From: Volvariella volvacea V23
Lineage: Eukaryota > Basidiomycota > Agaricomycetes > Agaricales > Pluteaceae
Direction of reading: 5' to 3'
Assembly (NCBI GenBank): GCA_000349905.1
Contig: KB722742.1
Coordinates: 7,916-30,747 of the forward strand
Length of the DNA: 22,832 nt
Shown here in pieces: positions 9,728-17,542 of this stretch (positions within the stretch are counted from its first letter, which is position 1; each line of letters opens with the position of its first letter). The notes under the pieces are model-generated. The model ran no database searches and was not told the DNA's origin. It saw only the letters and a program-made list of their open reading frames with translations. Made by a program: the position numbers and the translations under genes.

Positions 9728-11065
9728 ATGTTGCATCCACCACCTCTAGATCCTGCACTCCAGCCAGACGTCAATGTTCTTTCCCCGCTACCACCCGACA
9801 AAGTCCCCCTTCTCTCGCTTCCAGTAGATGTCGTCCTGGGCATTCTCAAAATCCTTGCCTCGGATGAACATGAATTTGAATCTGACGATGCTCCAGAAAG
9901 CTACAAGACTCAAATCATATGGCAAAACAAGGGGCCATTCTATCGTTGGGTCGCCGTCACGCAGTTTTGCAGGCAGTGGAGGAGTATTGCCATGGAGTTT
10001 CCAGTGTTGTGGACGAGGATTGATGCGCGCAATGTGTATTGGGCTACCGAGTTTTTACAAAGGTCTCAGGACCTCCCTATCAGCGTCGACACTCGCAGGC
10101 ACGGCAATTCCATCGGATATGGGTCATACGGATATGAGCCACACAAATTCGACCGCCTTACCCCTGAGAAACCGTTTGTGGATCTCATTCTCTCACAAGC
10201 ACACCGCGTTCGTTCCCTATACGCTTGCGAGTGGTTCCCTCTTCGCAGGTTTACAGAGCTCCCCCAGCTGGAAGTGCTGACTTTGAGCAATTTTGGAACA
10301 AGTCCACTCGACCCAAGATTCTTGGTTAGGTACCCGGCCGAGGCATCTGCCATGTGGTATCATCTTTTTTATCTACCTTCCCTGCCAAGGTTGAAGTGGC
10401 TTAAAATTCATAATTGCCTTCTATTTACGGTTGAATGCTCCTGGGGTGTCAACTTCCCAAGGACGTTGCCATCTCTGACCCATCTCTACCTCCGCGTTTC
10501 GAAGTATCTTAATCCGGCTGAAATCCTGGAGCGCTGTCCAAACTTGCATACTTTGTCTCTCGCATGTGGCCTTCACGATGAAGCCGCATGTGAGGGTGGA
10601 GCTGGTCCTATCAGGATTCCAACCTTGCGTCGCCTGGAATATAGAAACGTCAATTTCGGGTATACAAGGCTTTTCCAGGCCCCCATAGCAGTGGATGCGT
10701 ACACAAAAATTACGTACCAGACCGGAGAACATACCGCAGAGGATACGCCGAAAAACATTCTGGATATCATCGACCCGCTTCTCTCTGATCCCGCTATTAA
10801 ACCGGACAGTTTCCATGTACAAGCCATGCAGTATGACGGCAGACTCGCCCTCAAATTTATTGGAAAGCGGTCGGGTGTTGATGTCTGTCAAATCATACTC
10901 GTGGGGTACAAGCGTGAAAATGTCAAACGCGTGGAAGACCTTGGCGGCTGCCTGACGACTCGCCTAGATGAAGGCTATAATATCGCTACCACGATTTCTC
11001 CAGTCAAGGGTGTTGACGGTATAGGCCTAACTGATGACCATTTCTATCGATTTATACACGTATAA
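9728..11065 (+). CDS. F-box-like protein, single exon, 445 aa
   Basis: The intronless frame begins MLHPPPLDPALQP. An F-box-like domain spans about residues 24-104: LLSLPVDVVLGILKIL gives the LP-x-D/E-V-L-x-x-I signature, and WVAVTQFCRQWRSIAMEFPV, followed by LWTRID, is the second half as seen in many basidiomycete F-box proteins. The rest is leucine-rich and repeat-like (for example LPSLPRLKWLKIHNC, LPSLTHLYLRVSKYL, CPNLHTLSLACGL), consistent with an irregular LRR platform for binding a partner. Such proteins usually link a target to an SCF ubiquitin ligase through Skp1. The large F-box families of mushrooms are mostly uncharacterised, so the target is unknown. It is divergent from lectin A and convergent with lectin B. 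Its position between two duplicated lectin blocks suggests it was inserted or left there when the block was copied. Confidence 0.8.
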   Translation: MLHPPPLDPALQPDVNVLSPLPPDKVPLLSLPVDVVLGILKILASDEHEFESDDAPESYKTQIIWQNKGPFYRWVAVTQFCRQWRSIAMEFPVLWTRIDARNVYWATEFLQRSQDLPISVDTRRHGNSIGYGSYGYEPHKFDRLTPEKPFVDLILSQAHRVRSLYACEWFPLRRFTELPQLEVLTLSNFGTSPLDPRFLVRYPAEASAMWYHLFYLPSLPRLKWLKIHNCLLFTVECSWGVNFPRTLPSLTHLYLRVSKYLNPAEILERCPNLHTLSLACGLHDEAACEGGAGPIRIPTLRRLEYRNVNFGYTRLFQAPIAVDAYTKITYQTGEHTAEDTPKNILDIIDPLLSDPAIKPDSFHVQAMQYDGRLALKFIGKRSGVDVCQIILVGYKRENVKRVEDLGGCLTTRLDEGYNIATTISPVKGVDGIGLTDDHFYRFIHV

Positions 11066-11391
11066 TTACGGGAAACATTCGTGGTCAATTCTATGTCCAG
11101 TAAATATGTAAATAGTTTGACACCTGTATTCGGACAGTCCGTCAATTCGATAACATTCAGCGAGACTAAGAATGCCGCTATATGCTTCAGACTGATGCTA
11201 GTGTATAGTTTTTGCGCCCAAAGGCACTTCCATCAGCGAGACTAAGAATGCCGCTATATGCTTCAGACTGATGCTAGTGTATAGTTTTTGCGCCCAAAGG
11301 CACTTCCAAATCAGGCAAAATGATCGCTGTGAGTCGACGACCAAATATACTCCTCGCTGGAATTCAAACATTACAGGACGCTGCTACCGAT
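11066..11391. other. Intergenic gap between F-box gene and lectin B, with tandem duplication
   Basis: Two genes converge here. Nearly half of the gap is the 76-bp duplication described separately. I see no gene. Confidence 0.6.
11157..11308. repeat. Perfect 76-bp tandem duplication
   Basis: Bases 11157-11232 and 11233-11308 are identical over 76 bp, from TCAGCGAGACTAAG to AAGGCACTTCCA. The absence of any difference points to a recent event or an assembly duplication. It lies in the shared 3' region of two convergent genes, about 90 bp past the F-box stop. Confidence 0.95.
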
Positions 11392-12651
11392 TCAAGCATA
11401 TACATTAGCTAGGAAACGAATGTGGTTTTCATTCCATCCTCCCGCATCCGCGAAGCATCCTAGCGCATTGAATATCCTTCTTATAGGACCAAACCCTCCC
11501 TTTCTGTCATTGAGAGCCACATAAACCCCTCCATTGCCAAAGCCAACAATATCAGGTCGCCCATCTCCAGTCAAATCAGCCAAAAATCTCGGGTGCTTAT
11601 CGACACGCCAGCCTTGATTGTATCCAAAATCTGGGAGAACGAGCTTTGCGGGCTGGAATGTACCATCACCATTGTTGAGGGACACATAGACACCCGGATC
11701 ACCAAATCCGATGAGATCCGCGCGTCCATCCCCCGTGAGGTCTACGACGAATCGTGGATGCTTATCAACCCGCCAGCCTTGGTTCCAACCAAAATCGGCG
11801 CAAACCAAGGTAGTGTTTTGGAAGGTGCAGTCGCCTTTGTTAAGCCCGACCAATACACCGGGAGTTCCAAACCCAACGAGGTCCACCCTACCATCTCCCG
11901 TCAAGTCGGCAACGAATCTGGGGTGATTCTCTACACGCCATGTCGTCTTGTAACAGAAATCACTGTGAATAATCTTGGGTTGCCCGAAGGATCCTTCGCG
12001 GTTGTTGATCGACAAGTAAGTCGCATTTTCCCCAAAACCAATGATATCCGGATACCCATCGCCAGTGACGTCTCCGAAAAGGCGGACGTGTTTCTCGACT
12101 CTCCAGGTTTGATCATAGCCCCAACCTTCGATAGCGAGGTAGGGCTTGCCAAAATCCCCATTTCCATTATTCTGAGAAATTAGAACGCCAGCATCGCCAA
12201 ATCCCACGATATCCGCTCTGCCTGCCCTCCTGATATCAATAAGGTGACGAAGATGTTTCTCGACTCGCCAGCCTTCGTTGTATCCAAAGCGATGAAGAAC
12301 CAACTTTGGCTGCTCAAACGTATTGTCGTTGTTGTTTTTAGAAACGACGACACCATGATCGCTGAATCCGACGATATCCCCTGTGCCGTTACCGATGATG
12401 TCTGCGACGAGACGAGGGTGCTTATCATTCCTCCAACTGCCAGCATTGTTGCCGAAATCCGTCAAAACCAGTTCTGGCGTGAGGCCCACGCAGTTGCGTA
12501 CGATGGTGACCCCTGCATCACCGAAGCCAACGAAGTCGGCACAGCCCTTTGGGCGGGTCAATGGAGCTATATAACAAGTAGAATACAGTGAGTACGAGAA
12601 AGAGGTGAGAATGAGAAAGCTAGTACTTATAACTTGACTAAGTGTCGACAT
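11392..12651 (-). CDS. PVL-like seven-bladed beta-propeller lectin B, 2 exons, 399 aa
   Basis: The preferred model joins 12651-12627 and 12566-11392 around a 60-nt intron (GTACTA..ATATAG), giving the N-terminus MSTLSQVITPLTRPKGCADF. This resembles the start of PVL as I recall it (an SQ..P..TR..G.AD pattern). Seven repeats follow, each with a W-x-x-x-x-H-x-R step (WRNDKHPR, WRVEKHLR, WRVEKHVR, WRVENHPR, WRVDKHPR twice, WNENHIR). DVTGDGYPD and DLTGDG[RV/RA/RP]D are calcium-type loops; two blades carry degenerate loops (DIIGNGTGD, DIRRAGRAD). The C-terminal RFLANVYA closes the propeller. It probably binds GlcNAc-type glycans in the cytosol, in defence or self-recognition; this is inference from PVL. 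Because the intron is 60 nt, the unspliced transcript is also open (419 aa) with a hydrophobic start. One loop reads GDCTF instead of GDGTF. It is tail-to-tail with the F-box gene. Confidence 0.82.
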   Translation of the reverse strand: MSTLSQVISTSFLILTSFSYSLYSTCYIAPLTRPKGCADFVGFGDAGVTIVRNCVGLTPELVLTDFGNNAGSWRNDKHPRLVADIIGNGTGDIVGFSDHGVVVSKNNNDNTFEQPKLVLHRFGYNEGWRVEKHLRHLIDIRRAGRADIVGFGDAGVLISQNNGNGDFGKPYLAIEGWGYDQTWRVEKHVRLFGDVTGDGYPDIIGFGENATYLSINNREGSFGQPKIIHSDFCYKTTWRVENHPRFVADLTGDGRVDLVGFGTPGVLVGLNKGDCTFQNTTLVCADFGWNQGWRVDKHPRFVVDLTGDGRADLIGFGDPGVYVSLNNGDGTFQPAKLVLPDFGYNQGWRVDKHPRFLADLTGDGRPDIVGFGNGGVYVALNDRKGGFGPIRRIFNALGCFADAGGWNENHIRFLANVYA

Positions 12652-12720
12652 ATTTCACAATTCGAGGTATCGTAGGAGGATTTAGAACTTGAATGCTAGG
12701 AATATGATAAACGTCTGATC

Positions 12721-12737
12721 TATTTATCCGAAATCCA
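12721..12737 (-). promoter_or_regulatory. Shared lectin core-promoter box (B)
   Basis: Plus-strand TATTTATCCGAAATCC is, on the minus strand, a GGATAAATA element. It lies 70 bp before the ATG at 12651, the same spacing as in lectins A and C. Confidence 0.55.
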
Positions 12738-12862
12738 AATACGTCCGGACCCATTTGATACAATTCCCTTCAATACTTAATGTCAAAGGTGAGGGTTCGT
12801 ATGTGATGGCCATCAGGTGTATTTCGGTGATTGATCAACACCGGATTCCATAAACGGTCAAG

Positions 12863-12920
12863 ATGGAGCCGGAATGCAGCTAAGAACTTTGTCAGTTATA
12901 GCCTCCGGAGAATTCAAGGT
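12863..12920 (-). repeat. Recurring GCCGGAGGCTATAA element, copy 2
   Basis: The minus strand reads CCTTGAATTCTCCGGAGGCTATAA-like sequence, then AAAGTTCTTAGCTGCATTCC. It matches the copy upstream of lectin A in sequence and in distance from the lectin ATG (about 220-270 bp). Confidence 0.5.
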
Positions 12921-13580
12921 TACGTACTTCTTATTGCGAAGTAGCTCATTGTGAGTCGTAATAACCAGGGCTTCTATGTTGCGTGCTTGCCATTTCCAAG
13001 ACCGTGCTTAGGACCAAGAGACCAATCATTCTCACTTGAAATATTCTGAATCTCGCTAGCTTTATTCTATTATCCGAGTTTGTACCTTGCTTTTCGTCAT
13101 GGAAGGTCGGGATACAGAAACGGAAGATAGTATGATAATTGGCATCAACGGTATATGCGGTCATCTGGGATTTCTCGTTTCTGTATGACGGCCGTCTTGA
13201 TGAATCACTAGTTATGTAGCTACAATGCCCTAAAAACATTGGTTACCAAAGAAGCTAATACTTCGATTTATAGCAATAAGCAGTTAAAGTTCCGGTACTC
13301 TCTTAGTCCCGAAGGCGATCAGGTCAAGTTTCCTCAACTGGAGTCAACTCAAGTCACTCGCCTGAATGTGCGACATTTGGTATGTTTGTAACTAAAACAA
13401 CTTTCCGAACCTCACGCTCGTAACATAGACGGTCTTTAGTCGACCAAAAGTAAAACGGCGAGTAAGGCGGATGAGGCTAACGCCCATGAGCGTTCATAAG
13501 CTTCTAGTGAAAAGTCCTCTATGGCCTGCTCCACTTTGTAGGCATGTAAAGGGACACCGTGTCCAATACTTGAGCGAGTG

Positions 13581-13645
13581 AAGCCAAGATACAGCCGAGA
13601 GCATCCTATTGGTTCATAGCCCCCGGAGAAATCGAAGTGATTGCT
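13581..13645 (-). repeat. Recurring GCCGGAGGCTATAA element, copy 3
   Basis: On the minus strand TTTCTCCGGGGGCTATGAAC leads into GGATGCTCTCGGCTGTATCT. It is closest to the copy at 19250-19320. It lies about 0.7 kb beyond copy 2 and inside the doubtful minus-strand frame 13436-13711. Confidence 0.45.
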
Positions 13646-14660
13646 CATTGAAGATAATTTAATCACTGCTTTGTGGCTTCTAAAATGATTTCTTGGGCGC
13701 ACGCTCACCATAAATCACCCAACAACACAAGATGCATCATTTTAACATCTAGACCCCCTTCGATTCGCTTGATCGAGCCAGGGACCTTTCACGCTATCCA
13801 TCACTATCTCGGGATTAGTGCCTTCTGTTATTTAGATCTGTTATATCAGGAATCTTATGATCGTCAACTTCTACAGCAAGGGCTGTGCAAAACTGGGAGG
13901 TAAATCACAGCAGTAAGCAGGCCCGTTTTGTCCAGCTGGGGTACTTGCATGGGTACAAATGCGTGTGGTAAACTGTTACACTGCGGTTGAGACCCAAGAC
14001 ATAAGTCTGACAGTATTCCATCTATCACTATTTGATATACCACTCGACAGTTACAAAGACACGAACGCTACTATCTGTAACCCATCACTGCCCTCCATTT
14101 GATCAAAATGGACCCGGAAAGGTGTGTTTTCTTCGCCGAAGCCAGTCCTCTAACTCATTATCGGAAGGCTCGTACGTCTCTGGTACGGTCAGTCCTTGTG
14201 TTTGGGTCCATACAACATCACCAAAGACCTGGGGGCTCCCTGCTACGCCAAGCGTTTCTTGAGAGCTTTCAAGAGCTAGTTTTGGTGTATAAGGCTGACG
14301 CTCCAGTGAAGCTAAAAAAAACACACTTACGAACGAACTAAATCAAACAATAGTGAGCAGCAAGGTCGGCAGCAAGTATATTGACCAAATGTGGGGATGA
14401 TGACGTACAAATGCAGTGAGATCTTTGCCACACCAGTCATTTCTATAGAACACAATGCGATCATTGTTGTAGTTTGCATATTTGCAACTCTCAAGCTCCC
14501 CAATGTCCTTGTAATAGAGGATCCCGGAGACAGCTGTAGCCCGTACTCAATTGCTCTTCAAGACAAACAAGACACGAGGCACGCACTGAAGCCTTTTGGG
14601 TGGAAATCTCCAGAGCTAGCATCCCAGACTGCCCCTTCTTGAGTTCGTCGACGTACATAG

Positions 14661-15288
14661 TTATATTTGCGTTCGTGCTAGTCTTCTGTACTGTTGCAGC
14701 GCTGGAGCCGAGAGTGTGATGCTTTGCCATTTGCCGGTGCTGGAGTAGTTATCCATTCCCTCTATGGAGACGATATCGACCTATGTATGTTTCACAACCA
14801 AGTTCAGTGGGTGCATAGTCAAAGAAAACGCACAGGATCAGGAGCCTCGAACTGATCGAACACGGAAACATTAGCGGTGATATGGGCAAGAGAAGGGGGA
14901 CAGCATACTTTTGCATAAGCGTCAGTATCTGAGTCACGACGGAATTCGATGACAGCCCAGGTCTTATTGTCTTTGTATTTTTTCGAGACCGTGTAATGGT
15001 GAATGACAGGGGTGCCGTCGTGCTTCGTCATTGCGAAATCCTCCAAGGTATCATAGTGGAGGAAACCCTCAGGATCTGCGCGAAAAAAATGGCAAAGACG
15101 TAATGAGCATCTCGAGCGTCTCTAGCAATTAAATGGGAAGATCTACCCCTTCCGATGTAGGCGTTGTCCATGAACTCCATCGCAATATCGGGGACTTCAA
15201 CACGAAGAGCCTTCTCCTTCCCGTTGTAGAAAAACAACGCGGATGCGGGAACGGCAATTTCGTATTTCCAAGAGAATGGGTTGTTCAT
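14661..15288 (-). CDS. Hypothetical 148-aa protein, 4 exons
   Basis: The model joins 15288-15147, 15075-14909, 14851-14834 and 14780-14661 on the minus strand. Introns are 71, 57 and 53 nt (GTAGAT..GCAG, GTATGC..TCAG with a CTAAT branch site, GTGCGT..ATAG), and exon 3 is only 18 nt. The protein starts MNNPFSWKYEIAVPASALFF, contains EGFLHYDTLEDFAM and KTWAVIEFRRDSDTDAY, and ends QQYRRLARTQI. I do not recognise the family. It has no signal peptide or membrane helix. Alternating hydrophobic and polar residues with few helices suggest a small beta-sandwich-like cytosolic domain, but that is a guess. A TATAAA on the minus strand (15362-15367) lies about 75 bp before the ATG, supporting the start. 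The consistent phases of three introns and the branch site favour a real gene; the micro-exon and the last exon are the least certain. Confidence 0.55.
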
Positions 15289-17057
15289 CTTCGAGGAGTA
15301 TGCTTTACGTGAGAGGAGAGGAGGCTGTTGACTGGGTTTTAGTACTTCCCAAGCAGAAGTGTTTATACACCCCGGCTTGATATACTAATTCCCAAGTGTT
15401 ATGACTCGGTGAACGTGCTTTCATTCCACTTGCCGTGGGAAACAAATAGCACCTTGGGTTCGGAGTGACGAGATCTTCCACAGGAATGAACATAGGCGCA
15501 TTTAGTCATGTATTAGAGGGCACAAATGCCCAAGTAAGACTGGACCATTTAGTTTGGGCGACTCGGAGACTCTGAGCGCCGGTAGTATCTATAATGTTTT
15601 TATGAAATGATGATGCAAATTGGAATCCTCTGTGTCGAATAAGTCTTGAGGTCAGCTTGCTTTCAGTTGATATTGTACTATATCCGATCAATACCAAATA
15701 AAGCCATCTGGCAAGGAGGTTGGTCGTGCCAAACTAGCCGGCTGACACGCCGCGCGCAACGCAACAAGATAAGTATGGTTGAAGTCTTTCCGAAACCTTC
15801 GTATCCATGATTGTTCGAGTCATTTAGCACAATGACAGAATGTTAGTGAACAGCGCTAAGGCTGTGGGGACAATTAATTTTTCCTGGGTGCCTGCTGGGT
15901 GAACCATATGATGCTCGCAGATCGCCTCATATGGAACCGGGATGTAAGAACTCCGTGCGCAAATATTTTCACACAGCCACCGCTTACTTGAAATTGGTCT
16001 TAACTACTTAACTGGAAATCGCACGATAAGAGTTGCTATGATTTAGTTAAATCAGGTGAACGATGGAACGATGGGGCTGATGGAGATTGCATTCCGCAAG
16101 CAACATTCAACACAGAATATTCCACACTAGGATGCCGAGAAACATGGAGAACCGTAACACTAATGACGGACTGCGGATTCAATAAAGTAAAGTACTCCGG
16201 GTGATAATAGTGTGCTTGATCTGAGTAATCTCCAGAAAGCACATATAGGGCTGCCTAGAAGGATCGCTTATTGGCTCAAGAGGATAAAGTGAGCAATAAC
16301 ATTGTAAGCACTAGGCGACCACGACGCCCTGCAGTCAGTCGTTTCCCTCTTTCTATCTCCGAAATCTACTGGCCTGCTCGGAGATTTGGGCGGGCAGACT
16401 CGTCGAATATATTGGCGAAATTTTAAAAGGTGGAGCCCGCCGAACCTGTGTAGTGGGATAGACAATCCATATTTGCCTTAGAGCTCACGCATGCAGATCA
16501 CTACTTATCTTAAGACACGAGCCACATCATCAATAGTCCATAGATAATCATGCGAACGACACAGTACCGTACATTTCATAACGCAGAAGAGAAGGAATGA
16601 GGGATCGAGATTCTATCAACCAATTGGTTCCAAATACGAGAATGGACAAATCTCACCGAGAAGCCTTATTGTGCGGGTTGGGGCCAAGAATCGTCCCTCT
16701 CAGTTGGAACAGAACCAATCATAACGCTGGAGTTGCAGGCTCCTTGGGCTGTCAACGCCTGGGCGAAACGACCTAGAGCGTGTTCGAATGTATACTAAAT
16801 TGCGAAATTCAATTCAGTATCCGCCACATTCCCTTCGTTCTAAACATCCTTCGGCACCATCCTCAAGAAGACCGAAGAATAGAAGGAGCACGCTCAATTG
16901 CCTCAGAGTGTGTGCCATCATTGTCTTGACCAATAGACGCCGCAGGGTCTCCTCATATAAATATCAGGGACCAGCAGCCTCGATGTTAATTGACGTTGAT
17001 ATGGGTGCACTCGTGCTGGGGCGTCGCTGGTGGTGGGAAGTGAAGAATATGCCAGGG
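15289..17057. other. Intergenic region, no gene recognised
   Basis: Apart from the TATA element of the 148-aa gene at its left edge, I see only short frames on both strands. The frame at 16788-17066 is rich in arginine and serine and unlikely to be coding. Confidence 0.45.
15362..15367 (-). promoter_or_regulatory. TATA box of the 148-aa gene
   Basis: The minus strand reads GTGTATAAACAC, with TATAAA about 75 bp upstream of the ATG at 15288. It argues against the open frame 15493-15305 being part of the coding region. Confidence 0.5.
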
Positions 17058-17300
17058 TCCAGCTAGGAAAGTCCCGTTGCGGAGATGAGCTGACCTTGAA
17101 TCAACGTGGTCGGCTAACCCCATTCTCGCCTCCCATCCACATCACTTGTTTCCTTTTCGTGTTGCTCGCTGAACACCCAACGCATTGGGCGGGGATACTT
17201 GCCCAAAGTTATCTTAATCTTGACGAGATGATCCGGGAATGGGCCCTGAATACAAGGCCTTGGAAAATAGCCCCGGGCGAGAGAACGGAGCTCATATCAC
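17058..17300 (+). pseudogene. Decayed duplicate of the phosphatase gene 5' end
   Basis: This stretch aligns with 19574-19815, the promoter and first 30 or so codons of the histidine acid phosphatase gene. Shared landmarks, with small changes, are GATGAGCTGACC, AATCAACGTG, GCTCGCTGAACACCC, CGCATTG and GAATACAAGGC versus GGATACAAGGC. At the place of the phosphatase ATG (19713) this copy reads AAAGTTATC instead of CAATGTTACC, so the start codon is gone, and several indels break the frame. Similarity fades near 17300. The orientation is the same as the intact gene. It is a non-functional 5' fragment, about 2.5 kb from its source. Confidence 0.75.
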
Positions 17301-17542
17301 TTCGCATGAAAGTATCGTAAGAGGTGCTATTTGATACTCAGACTGAGACCCTTGACGCACTAACTAGTCCGGCAATGAGCTGCACTTGACAAATAAAACC
17401 TTACTGACCTACAACGGTGCACAAATGCCTCTTGTGAACCACAGCCCCAACCCCTTAGTTAACGACCAGATGGATCGCACCCGCTAATGACCACGATGTT
17501 TCTTAGTATTGTACAGTATTACACAGATTTTGAAAACTTCTA

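Larger units (their letters stand above)
12652..14660. other. Two-kilobase gap upstream of lectin B
   Basis: Bases 12652 to about 13470 are the counterpart of lectin A's upstream region. Bases 13436-13711 on the minus strand hold an open frame (start MSNHFDFSGGYEPIGC at 13648, end ALLAVLLLVD) that includes a copy of the recurring GGCTATAA element; I do not trust it as a gene. Bases 14108-14341 hold an open frame on the plus strand (start MDPERCVFFAEA) with an overlapping antisense frame, and no family is recognised. The remainder shows nothing I can support. Confidence 0.45.

Noticed and set aside
11157..11308. CRISPR-like or minisatellite array
   Set aside because: There are only two contiguous identical units without spacers, in a eukaryotic context; it is a simple tandem duplication.
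12567..12651. Lectins B and C as constitutively secreted proteins with signal peptides
   Set aside because: The hydrophobic leader coincides with a GT..AG intron conserved in position in all three genes; the spliced N-terminus matches the PVL pattern. Retention is kept only as a hypothesis.
13436..13711. A 91-codon minus-strand frame as a small membrane protein
   Set aside because: Its only similarity is to the recurring element, whose other copies contain stops; the hydrophobic end is short and the matching region near lectin A is not conserved as protein.
16788..17066. A 92-codon plus-strand frame before the decayed phosphatase copy
   Set aside because: Low-complexity Arg/Ser composition, no motif, and its end runs into the pseudogene fragment.
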